Assembly: GCA_002189035.1 (NCBI GenBank) | Contig: CM007992.1 | Location: forward strand, 3,720,001-3,784,000 | Length of the DNA stretch: 64,000 bases | DNA from: Utricularia gibba | Lineage: Eukaryota > Streptophyta > Magnoliopsida > Lamiales > Lentibulariaceae | Direction: 5' to 3' | Part shown: positions 35,560-44,784 of the stretch, in pieces | Layout: each line of letters starts with the position of its first letter | Position numbering within the stretch: the first letter of the stretch is position 1 | Notes under the pieces: generated by a model | The model's input: only the letters and a program-made list of their open reading frames with translations | Told to the model about the DNA's origin: nothing | Databases searched by the model: none | Translations under genes and position numbers: made by a program

Positions 35560-37960
35560 ATGGAGAGAGACATCGACGACCTGCCCAAGACATCGGCGAA
35601 CTACACCGCTTTGACGCCGCTCCACTTCTTGGACAGGGCGGCGCTCGTCCATCCCAATCGGAGCTCGCTAATCCACGGCTCTTTAACTTACACGTGGTCC
35701 CAAACATACCGAAGATGTCGCCAGCTGGCCTCTGCTCTCTCCATCCGCGGGATCACCTTCGGCGCCACGGTCAGGGGCTTTCATTTTTTCTGATTCTTGA
35801 ATCATATCTTGCTTCTTCGATTCTGGGTTACTGAATGATTTTCCATCTTGTTGGTAACGAATAAACGAGAGTACTGATTTTGTTTTATCTGCAAGGTTGC
35901 ATTTTCTTCTTTTATTTGGGTCGGCATGTGAGTTAAATTGAGAGTAGAACTTCTTCAGTTTTCCTTTTATCAGGAATTCAGCTTTTGCTAGGGCTGTTCA
36001 GTGCCGTCATGTTAATCAGCTGGCTGTAATGAAACGGAGAGTGCCTACTTCATTGAGGTTACTAGGCATAGTATGTACTGCGTAAGCCAAGGTTTCTTAT
36101 AGGTTTTTCCTTCAGTGAGTTTTTGGGTTTCTGCGATTTTTGAGTGTTGGGATGAATATCATGAAGAGTTACTTGGTCGTTTTCTGTATTTAATGAGACT
36201 GTGCAGCTGTTGTGAAAGGAGTAGAGAAGGTTTAACCTCACAGCTCTGTAAAGTTATGCTCTTTTCGGTGCGGAAGCTAGATGTATTACAAGCAGTAAAC
36301 AGAAAAATGACACCTTCGTGTTTAATCTGAAGTTGCTGCTATGTACGCAGTTTCACAATGGCGTTTTAGTTTTATTGCTGTAAGTGCAGGTAGCTGTGAT
36401 TGCACCAAATGTCCCAGCCATGTACGAGGCTCACTTCGGGGTTCCAATGTCCGGTGCAGTGATAAACGCAGTGAACGTTCGTCTGAATGCACCAACTATT
36501 GCTTTTCTGCTCGGTCACTCCCACGCAGCTGCTGTCATGGTAGACCAAGAGTTCTACACGTTGGCAGAGGAAGCTCTGAAGATATGGGCAGATGCTAGTG
36601 GGACGAACTTCAAGATGCCCATTCTGATAGTAATTGGGGATGAAAACTGCGATCCAAAGCCTTTTCATCATGCACTATCAAAAGGGGCAGTCGACTATGA
36701 GAAGTTTCTGGAAACTGGTGACCCTGCGTTTGCTTGGAAACCACCGGAAGATGAGTGGCAGAGCATAGCTTTAGGTTATACTTCGGGCACGACGGCTAGT
36801 CCTAAGGGAGTAGTTTTACACCACAGAGGGGCATATCTGATGTCTTTAAGTAATGCCATTGTATGGCAAATAAGGGAAGGAGACGTTTACCTGTGGACAC
36901 TGCCAATGTTCCATTGCAATGGATGGTGCTTCACTTGGACCGTTGCAGCTCTTTGTGGCACTAATGTCTGTCTACGACAGGTAAAAGCTACACGAATATG
37001 CTGTCCGCTGATTCCATCTTTTCCTTTTTTTGTAGCTGTGAACATGATCCTCACTTTGTTTAGGTTACTGCTAAAGGCGTATACTCAGCCATAGCCAACC
37101 TCGGGGTGACGCATTTTTGCGCTGCTCCGGTGGTGCTCAACTCGATTGTCAATGCTTCAAAGGAGGACAGGATCCTCCCCCTTCCTCGTGTCGTTCATGT
37201 GATGACAGCCGGTGCAGCACCGCCGCCTTCAGTTCTATTTGCAATGTCGCAACAAGGCTTTCGGGTTACTCACACCTATGGCCTCTCTGAGACATTTGGC
37301 CCCTCCACGATATGCGCATGGAAGCCGGAGTGGGACTCACTTCCACCAAAAGAACAAGCCCTGAAGAATGCTCGCCAAGGAGTCCGATACGTGGCTCTTG
37401 AGGGCTTGGACGTTGTTCATACTCAGAACATGAAACCAGTGCCAGCTGATGGGAAAACAGTTGGAGAAATCGTGTTCAGAGGCAATGCTGTGATGAAGGG
37501 GTACCTCAAGAACCCGACAGCGAATGAGGAAGCTTTCGCTGGAGGATGGTTCCACTCTGGGGATCTCGCTGTAAAGCATCCAGATGGATACATCGAGATC
37601 AAGGACAGGTCTAAAGATATCATAATATCCGGAGGCGAGAACATCAGCAGCGTGGAGGTGGAGAACCTCTTGTATCATCATCCCGCGATTCTAGAGGTCT
37701 CTGTAGTTTCCCGGCCGGACGAACAGTGGGGCGAGTCGCCATGTGCGTTCGTGACCCTGAAACCAGAGGTTGACACTTCCGATCCGCAGCGCGTGATCGA
37801 AGACATAACGAGCTTCAGCAGAGCAAACATGCCAGCATATTGGGTGCCCAAATCGATCGTCTTCGGACCACTGCCTAAAACAGCCACCGGGAAGATACAG
37901 AAGCATTTGCTGAGGACGAAGGCTAAACAAATGGGACCGCTGACGAAGAGCCGCCTCTAA
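35560..37960 (+). CDS. Peroxisomal acyl-activating enzyme (AAE1/BZO1-like acyl-CoA ligase)
   Basis: A 565-residue AMP-forming acyl-CoA synthetase in three exons (35560-35769, 36390-36980, 37064-37960). The AMP-binding P-loop is LGYTSGTTASPKGVVLHHRG. Further motifs are MFHCNGWCFTW, HTYGLSETFGPST, GWFHSGDLAVKHPDGYIEIK (with the conserved Asp and Arg of A8) and the C-terminal PKTATGKIQKHLLR with the catalytic Lys. It ends in Ser-Arg-Leu, a PTS1 peroxisome-import signal. This matches plant AAE clade VI enzymes (butyrate-, benzoate- or cinnamate-CoA ligases). The substrate cannot be read from sequence. The start is the Met of MERDIDDLPKTSANYTALTP, matching the family N-terminus. Intron 1 is about 620 bp. 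No defects were seen. Confidence 0.93.
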
Positions 37961-38886
37961 AGGGCAAGCTCTGTCCTCATTCATCTTAATCTTCCAGGTA
38001 AGCCAGCGCTATCATCAATCTCCCTTTTAGCAAGCGAATAATTGGTTCTCTGTATTATATCCGAATATCCACATGCATGTGGCTGTTGGCATCATTATTT
38101 ATCAATTACTTCAGAATCTGAAACGTGTTACAAAAAAACAATGGTATATTGCCGATAACGTGTTCGTTATCCATCTCAGTAATTCAAGGTAATTTCAGAA
38201 TTCACGATCCGCAGAAGAAGGCTTCTCATGTACAGTTTTCCGGGAAGGACCTCCAGATTCTGCAGAGGGCCTGTTTTCGTCGCCACTTGGTTTCTGCAAC
38301 TCCTCGCAATTTGACATCTTTTGATGCCGCCAGACATCGAAGTGGCGAGTGTAGGGAGGGGACAGGGATGGATCACAGACGGTGATGGTGTTCCCCAGAA
38401 CCAGAGACGAACGTCTCATCATTCCGTTCTCGACTCTCGACCATCAGACAGAGTGGGGGTTTCCCCAAGATCAATTTTTTAGTGCATGAAGGTAACCAGT
38501 AGTCCATCATCAGCCATACGGAGTCTACAAAAGTACGGATGGATTCCCTATGTGAAAGTCAAACAGGGCCTCCTGGAGGAGGAGGTTAGAAACAAATTGG
38601 GGACTGACCAAGTACCTACTATTCACACCTCTCCCTTCTCTCTATCCCAACTCCCACCTCCCAAGATGCATATCTAATTAATACACCCTGTCTATCATAC
38701 GCATTGTAAATATCTACGGCCCTGCTCTTCCTTCATTTCCCCTCCTTCTCTCTCTCTTTTGGTAAGGTAAGGAGCATGGGGTAACGGGTATGTTTCCTTT
38801 TTCTCTTCTTCCTTGTTTTGTCTTTGAATTTCCTCTTCGTTTCCCTGGTTTCTGGTATACGCCCAGAAGCGGCAATCGCGTATCTG
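37961..38886. other. Intergenic between acyl-activating enzyme and endosulfine genes
   Basis: 3' UTR of the upstream gene, then about 700 bases without supported coding capacity. Pyrimidine-rich DNA at 38640-38770 and 38790-38850 is likely the endosulfine promoter and 5' leader. Confidence 0.5.
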
Positions 38887-39915
38887 ATGGAGGAGACCAA
38901 CGGAGTCCCTGCTGCTCAACTCCCACAGGTGATCTTTTCTTCCCTCCCCCTTCCGCAAGAACAATCGCGTAATCTGAGAATATACGTAGTTTGTGTCTCT
39001 GTTTTTACGAAGGCGGAATTATGATATGCTACGTGGTTGATTTCAAGTCGTCGGTGGCTTTTACAATCTCCCCCAGCTCCGGGGGGGGATATTATATTTG
39101 TTTTACTTGAGAAAAAAAAATATTCTGGAGATGTTTTCAGTACTAGGAGGGGTACGAATATGCCGCCGGGGATGCGATTTCCTTTTCTTCTTCTTTTTTT
39201 CTCTGCATATTAATAAAAGAAAAACGAGAAGGGTCGCCCGCCGTCGGTGGCACGGCGTCAGTGCTCTCCCTCGCCCACCCCGGCTTTTACTTAAGGGTAG
39301 TGTAGCAATAGCCTGTATAGCAGCGTGGTTCTTCCAGAGCCCGGTTTAAACAAAGAAGGGGGGGTTGCACTTCACAGGTTGCTCCGCCGCCGACCAGCTG
39401 CAACAGATACGGCGACCTGGTGCCCAGGAAGAAGCCTCTCATTTCTAAGGCAAGCCTACCGCTGTTGGCAATCAGTCCTTTTCACCTTCATTGTATTTTT
39501 TTTTCCTTAATTTGTCATTTTCCGACCCAATCAGCCTTCTGACCTCTTAAATTAAATACGTTTTAAAACGTGTTTCTCGAGATGAATTCTGGTGTTTCCA
39601 CCGCAGGACACGGGGAGGGCGTTTTTCGACTCCGCCGACTGGGCACTCTGCAAGGTAATTGCTTCAGATTTTAACCCGCCCGCTCCTCGTTTCAATTGTA
39701 TGAAATTCACCATGATCGATCATCAGCAAGGAGCGAGGATTGAATCGCCCATGGACATCGAGACGCTGCGCCCTAAATTACAGGTACGGGCTCCCGGCTA
39801 CCTCCTGTTGCTGAGTGAGGCGTGGCGATGAAGTCGTGCATAATACCTTGTTTTGCAGAGAACTCCCCATCAGCAGCTGCCACCTCGGCGACCGGCGTGC
39901 ACTTCCTCGCCTTGA
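38887..39915 (+). CDS. Endosulfine / ARPP19 family PP2A-B55 inhibitor homologue
   Basis: A small protein of 91 residues assembled from five tiny exons: 38887-38928, 39378-39449, 39607-39654, 39727-39783 and 39859-39915. The family core is unmistakable after splicing: LVPRKKPLISK|DTGRAFFDSADWALCK|QGARIESPMDIETLRPKLQ. FDSADW is the plant version of the animal FDSGDY motif, whose Ser is phosphorylated by Greatwall to inhibit PP2A-B55 at mitosis. In plants the function is little known. The N-terminus (MEETNGVPAAQLPQ) and C-terminus (RTPHQQLPPRRPACTSSP) are short; the usual family length is 100-150. Intron 2 uses a GC donor (AAG|GCAAGC at 39450). Because no exon exceeds 72 bases, frame-based gene finders are likely to miss it. 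The start Met is the first that keeps the frame; a longer N-terminus is possible. Confidence 0.85.
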
Positions 39916-40735
39916 GCCGCCGGCAGTCCGTTGCTACGTCTTTGTATAATACATCACAACACATACCCCCTCTCTCCCTCCCGGTAAACCGATGAATGAA
40001 ATTCTGGATATACCCAGCCGCCGTCTTTGCTATCTAACATGTTCTTGTGCAAGCGGATCACACTAGCCCAATGGGCCTAACCCAGGCTCATCATACGTGG
40101 AAAATCTCTTTCTATTATATAGTAATATTTTATCAAAAGTGGGACCCCGCGAGAGAGAGAGAGATTGCGTTGATCGGATTGCTCCAGGAGCACCACTCAA
40201 TGTCCTCCCTCCGGATATCCGCATTTTCTGAATTTGATTTTTTAACATATTTCTAATTTTATTTTTCCAAGGTGGCCGTTGGAAGGGCATCCCCAGAATG
40301 CCCTTCGCTCGAACAGCTAAAGTTCCTGTGACGGCGCTTCGTGAGTGCATGTCCCTTTTCGTCTTTTGATTCTCCCGCGCCCCGGTAGGGTTTTTCATTT
40401 TGTCGAATATAAAAACGGGCTCATTAATTCAGGATTTTTTACGGCCACCGCCTGCTCTCCGACGTTTCTTCGCGATCTTCCAAAAAATTCCCTCTTCCGT
40501 TTCCCATCCCTCCTCTCCGATTTCAGTGCTTATTTCTGCCTTTTCGTCCGTCGTCGTTCTTTTAAGCTTGAGCTTGCTTTTACAGAGGGGGCTTCCCTTT
40601 ATTTCTTGATTGGAAGAAAATTCAGCCATCCATTTTCCGGGTTTTGGAGATCTTTTCGAGTTTTGCGATCTGTTGTTGAGTTGGGATATTTCTGCGGGCA
40701 GTGCTTTCTATCTTTGAATTAGTGGTTCGAGAACA
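39916..40735. other. Intergenic / GATA 5' leader
   Basis: Contains the endosulfine 3' UTR, a (GA)n tract (GAGAGAGAGAGAG near 40151) and a pyrimidine-rich long leader of the GATA gene (40380-40735). No gene is supported. Confidence 0.5.
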
Positions 40736-41422
40736 ATGGATCTGCGCGATGATGTAATGGCTCCTCTTCATCGTACTTCTGATCTATCTAGTGGAAAACA
40801 GCTGATTTTTTTTAATCATGATCCTTCTATTCTCTGGGTGATTGAGGTCGCTTTGACACTTTTTTGATGAACTTAGCAAATCTCCGTGGTTTTTTTAGGG
40901 CTCAGAGTGCCAAGGGATGAGCAACAGGACCTTCGATGTGGTTTCATCCGACGGCGCAAATCTCAAGAGGTGCGTAGATTGCGGTACCTCGAAAACCCCA
41001 CTTTGGCGAGGCGGTCCAGCAGGTCCCAAGGTAAAACCGATATACAAAAATGACGAGTCTTTTCTTGATTCAGTTACGACAATGGCCTGGATACTCCTCT
41101 GCAGTCCCTTTGCAACGCGTGTGGGATTAGGAGCCGGAAAAAGAGAAGGGCGCTAATGACGAAACAAGAAAAGAACAGCAAGAAATGTTCCTCGCTTAGC
41201 CCCAGGGGTCACCACAGCTGCAGCCACAGTAGTAGCCCAAGCAGCAGTAGCGCCGGCGACGGGGGCGACAGTTTTCAATGTAAGAACACATCAGTGGGCT
41301 CCGGCAGCCAATCGAGTCTACAGAAACCGAGATCGAACACAAATCCGAAGAGAAAATTGGGAGAAGAAGAGCAAGCCGCTTTCCTTTTGCTAGCGTTGTC
41401 ATGTGGCTCTGTTTACGGTTAG
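40736..41422 (+). CDS. B-class GATA zinc-finger factor (GATA15/16/17-like)
   Basis: A 155-residue transcription factor in three exons (40736-40753, 40899-41030, 41105-41422). The finger is CVDCGTSKTPLWRGGPAGPK|SLCNACGIRSRKKRR, the plant C-X2-C-X18-C-X2-C form, with the intron between the two cysteine pairs as in other plant GATAs. A Ser-rich linker follows. The C-terminal QAAFLLLALSCGSVYG matches the LLM domain of B-GATAs such as GATA15-17, except that the Met is Leu. The first exon codes only MDLRDD and is inferred from a GT donor and phase; a start at 40917 (MSNRTFDV) is the alternative. Such factors act in greening, flowering and leaf development. Confidence 0.88.
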
Positions 41423-41676
41423 CCCAGCACCGTGTACCACATACTACTGGCTTCCACCGCCGGCGGTTTTGCGTTTTATCCTTCACGGCTCATATGGCGT
41501 TTAATCGCAAAACCGCATCATTTGTTCAGGGCTTTAGCCGAGGTCTTAGCCCAGAAATGAAACTGAGACCTGTCCCAATAATTTCATTGCTTATTCCATC
41601 ATTTTTTCCTTTGTTGATGGTGTTTGTTTTTCCGACATCGCATCGCCAAACACTTTTTATTGGATATGACGAAGGC

Positions 41677-42341
41677 TTAAAAGGAAAAGGGGCACAGGGG
41701 GGAGACAACACTGGCGCACACCTTCACGGAAACCATGCAAACCAAAGAAGAGCGAGAGAAGCGGGAAGTTGATGGATCAGTACTCGTGGGGTGGGCGTGG
41801 AGGTACTCCTCGACGGCCTTGAAAAGCCCCCTGGACTTCTCCTTCCCTTCCTTGATCTTCTCCTCTGTGATCTCGTGGGTTCCGGTGGTGTAGTACTCGC
41901 TGGCGGACTTGATGATGGAGCCGGAGCCATGGGCTTCGATCTTCACGGTGGTGGTCACCTTCTCCAGCCCAACCAGTGTATCTCCTTCCACCACCGAGTA
42001 CTTGAACACCTTGTTCGCCTCATCCAGTTCATCGATCACATGCTTCGACGTCTTGTAGCTGCTCCCTGACAAAAGCATAAGCCACGGCAATAGGAGATGA
42101 GACAGAGTCACAGAGCGCGCACGATTCATCAGGAAGCAGCTGGTGGGATCCGCGTACCTTGGCCGAAGGTGATCAGTTTGACGGTGCCGGCCTTGCCGTC
42201 TCCCTCGATGATCTGGATGCTGCTGAAGGCGGCGGGGGCGACCTTGGGGAGGAGGTTATCGCCGTCGAGGACGAAGGCCTTGAAGAGCCTCTCTGGTGCG
42301 ACGGCAGAGGAGACTTCCTGCTCGTACTTGATCACACCCAT
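41677..42341 (-). CDS. PR-10 / Bet v 1-like protein, copy A (C-terminal frameshift)
   Basis: A Bet v 1-fold intracellular ligand-binding protein (PR-10). Two exons: 42341-42158 and 42065-41677, the intron splitting codon 62 as in most PR-10 genes. It starts MGVIKYEQEVSSAVAPERLF and carries GDGKAGTVKLITFGQG (glycine loop region) and KVFKYSVVEGDTL. It is nearly identical to copy B. A one-base loss in the run at 41788-41791 (four G here, five C in copy B) changes the last three codons (HEY) and bypasses the normal stop (41777-41779). The protein therefore gains a Ser/Cys-rich tail and ends at 41677, for 190 residues. The core fold should be unaffected if the tail is real. Confidence 0.87.
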
Positions 42342-42441
42342 ATCTCAGGCAAACACTTACTACTCAGCTGGTGTCGAGTGTGCAGAATTGCGGTGCCCAA
42401 ACGCCTCAATTTATAGAAGAGCCAATGGGTGTCGAGGAGTT
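41716..42441 (-). repeat. Left arm of PR-10 inverted duplication
   Basis: The whole PR-10 unit, from about 100 bases before the ATG through both exons and the intron to about 60 bases past the stop, is repeated in inverted orientation at 43119-43833. The left copy has an 11-base insertion just after its stop region (ATCAACTTCCC), absent from the other arm. Confidence 0.85.
42409..42415 (-). promoter_or_regulatory. TATA box of PR-10 copy A
   Basis: TATAAAT on the minus strand, 68 bases before the copy A ATG, in the same context (CTTCTATAAATT) as in copy B. Confidence 0.75.
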
Positions 42442-43118
42442 GCCTCTGCTAACACACTTCTCCATTTTCCCGCACAAGCTGACTCTTCTCATGTGTCGTT
42501 TTCTTAATGTGGCGGTCTTGCATGGGCGTGTATCTGGACACTCTTGAGTCTTGAGACATTTTCGCTCAAAGAAACACATATGAGAAGATGCATACAGACA
42601 GTGTCCTAATGCGGGACCGAGTCTCGACGACAAGTCCAGCCTTCTAGATTGATTAGTCCATCTGTTCAGGTGAAACAGAAAATACTTTTCTTCATGAGAT
42701 TCAGTGGAAAATCCAAAAAGTTCAATCCAAGCGAGTGATGTTGCACCATCATCGTGTGCTTTGTGAGTTCCGGACGGGAGACGCATGGTGATGTTTCTCT
42801 TGTGGGATGGCAGGCTCCATGCAATACACTCTGCATTTTCGCACACTAAGCTTCTCACCAGGCTGAGTTGTTCTTCAAACCAGTTGGACGATTCGACGAC
42901 GAGATCCAGAAAAAAAGACAAATGACTTTGAAATTGTCGTTTCACTGCGGTGACGGAAAATCACTCTCGCGGCGGCGGATTCTAGAATCCAATAGAAAGT
43001 AGTGATTGCTTGAATTATTGCAGAGAGGGTCGATGGAACGCCATCGATGACCATTCAGAGCTATAACAGTAACAAAAAATAATGAAAACACAGGGACGAT
43101 GGAGAAATGCATAGATCT
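42442..43118. other. Spacer between the PR-10 inverted arms
   Basis: 677 bases of single-copy DNA flanked by the two PR-10 promoters. A 179-codon frame on the minus strand (42406-42945) spans most of it but shows no domain and overlaps the TATA box, so it is not taken as a gene. The spacer must hold any shared upstream regulatory elements. Confidence 0.55.
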
Positions 43119-43144
43119 AACTCCTCGACGCCCCTTGGCTCTTC

Positions 43145-43151
43145 TATAAAT
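43145..43151 (+). promoter_or_regulatory. TATA box of PR-10 copy B
   Basis: TATAAAT in CTTCTATAAATTC, 74 bases upstream of the copy B ATG and conserved in both arms. Confidence 0.75.
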
Positions 43152-43218
43152 TCAGGCGTTTGGGCACCGCAATCCAGCACACTCGACACTAGCTAAGTAC
43201 CAAGTGTTTGTGTGAGAT

Positions 43219-43784
43219 ATGGGTCTGATCAAGTACGAGCAGGAAGTCTCCTCTGCCGTCGCACCAGAGAGGCTCTTCAAGGCCTTCGTCCTCGACGGCG
43301 ATAACCTCCTCCCCAAGGTCGCCCCCGCCGCCTTCAGCAGCATCCAGACCATCGAGGGAGACGGCAAGGCCGGCACCGTCAAACTGATCACCTTCGGCCA
43401 AGGTACGCGGATCCCACCAGCTGCTTCCTGATGAATTGTGCGCGCTCTGTGTCTCTGTCTCATCTTCTATTTCCGTGGCTTATGCTTTTGTCAGGGAGCA
43501 GCTACAAGACGTCGAAGCATGTGATCGATGAACTGGATGAGGCGAACAAGGTGTTCAAGTACTCAGTGGTGGAAGGAGACACACTGGTTGGGCTGGAGAA
43601 GGTGACCACCACCGTAAAGATCGAAGCCCATGGCTCCGGATCCATCATCAAGTCCACCAGCGAGTACTACACCATCGGAACCCACGAGATCACAGAGGAG
43701 AAGATCAAGGAGGGGAAGGAGAAGTCCAGTGGGCTCTTCAAGGCCGTCGAGGCGTACCTCCACGCCCACCCCCACGAGTACTGA
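43219..43784 (+). CDS. PR-10 / Bet v 1-like protein, copy B (intact)
   Basis: The intact partner: 157 residues in two exons (43219-43402 and 43495-43784), the usual PR-10 length. It begins MGLIKYEQEVSSAVAPERLF and ends FKAVEAYLHAHPHEY. The C-terminal helix is preceded by HEITEEKIKEGKEKSSGL. Bet v 1-fold proteins bind hydrophobic ligands (cytokinins, flavonoids, alkaloid precursors) and are induced by pathogens. None of the norcoclaurine-synthase catalytic set was recognised, so a generic PR-10 assignment is used. The gene is transcribed away from copy A, from a promoter duplicated with it. Confidence 0.92.
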
Positions 43785-43833
43785 TCCGCTTCTCTCGCTC
43801 TTGTCTGGTTTGCATCGTTGCCCTGAAGGTGTG

Positions 43834-44784
43834 CGCTTCTCCTGCTCTACTTTGGTTTGCACCGTTGCTGTGTCGGTGCGCGCTTGTGTTGTATCCTTTA
43901 AGCCTTTAATATATGAAATAAGAAGTATTTGATGATCCGATGAGAGAAACAAGTTGTCATCATCAGATGATCTCCCAGAAACCGTTCCTTATCAAACCGT
44001 AAAGGCTTCAGATCTAAATCAGAACAAAACAAATACGTCATGTCATTCATCCTGATCCAACTACTTACAAAATTCATATCTCCCACCACCACCTTTCGGG
44101 GTTGCCGTTTGATGATTTCAAGCGTTCGGATCTCTTTTCATGGCCGGAAGGACTGGCGAAGGCAAACGACTGAATTGGAGTTGGGCTTTTCTAACAGGCC
44201 CAGATGCTTGTTATTGAAAAATGGCGCATTAACAGCCCAACAGCGGCTACCGTCCGAGGAAGTAAACCCAAAAAGTCTGTCCCAGGATCACCCCCAATTT
44301 CATTCTGACACGATGCAATTTCGAACCCTAGATCTGAAATTCCGAGCGTTTTAATGGAAATCTGTGTGATATCAGAAGTTGTAACGTCAATTCCCTTCTC
44401 CGGGAACTGCTTAGTGTTCGGGAATATCCTAATTAGACGTTCGGAGAAAGTGTTGTCTGTCGTTGACGCGTCGACGGATCAGGCACAAGAAACGTTGCCG
44501 CAGTCCGGATGTTGGCGTACACTTCCCCCGACGAAAACTCTGATCAGGAGGCGTTTCTGATAGGTTCGCAGAGTTGGGATTAAAACCTTAGACGTTGCAG
44601 CATTTTTGTTATGTCTAGCACTCACGCAGTGGGCGTTACCGGCGTCCCCCAAGATGTAGCCGGCATGTTACTGCGTCCCGTCCGAGTAGCTGTCCAGAAT
44701 ATGGTGAGGAATTCTAGATTGTCTTGTTTGGACAAGGAGGGGGGGTTACCCATCTAGGGTGTTGATTAATTGGCATCGAGAGAT
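43834..44784. other. Region between PR-10 copy B and the hAT element
   Basis: About 950 bases with no complete gene. At 44611-44703 a short frame MSSTHAVGVTGVPQDVAGML continuing to VQNM ends at a good donor (ATG|GTGAGG) and looks like a first coding exon with a leader. No further exons follow before the transposon. It may be an orphaned exon; it was not annotated as a gene. Confidence 0.45.

Larger units (their letters stand above)
43119..43833 (+). repeat. Right arm of PR-10 inverted duplication
   Basis: Inverted partner of 41716-42441. Homology starts at CTCCTCGACGCCCCTTGGCT and runs through the gene to about CTGAAGGTGTGCGC. Divergence is scattered single-base substitutions. Confidence 0.85.

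Noticed and set aside
42406-42945. 179-codon minus-strand open frame in the PR-10 spacer
   Set aside because: It overlaps the duplicated PR-10 promoter and TATA box, has no domain, and its composition looks like translated non-coding DNA.
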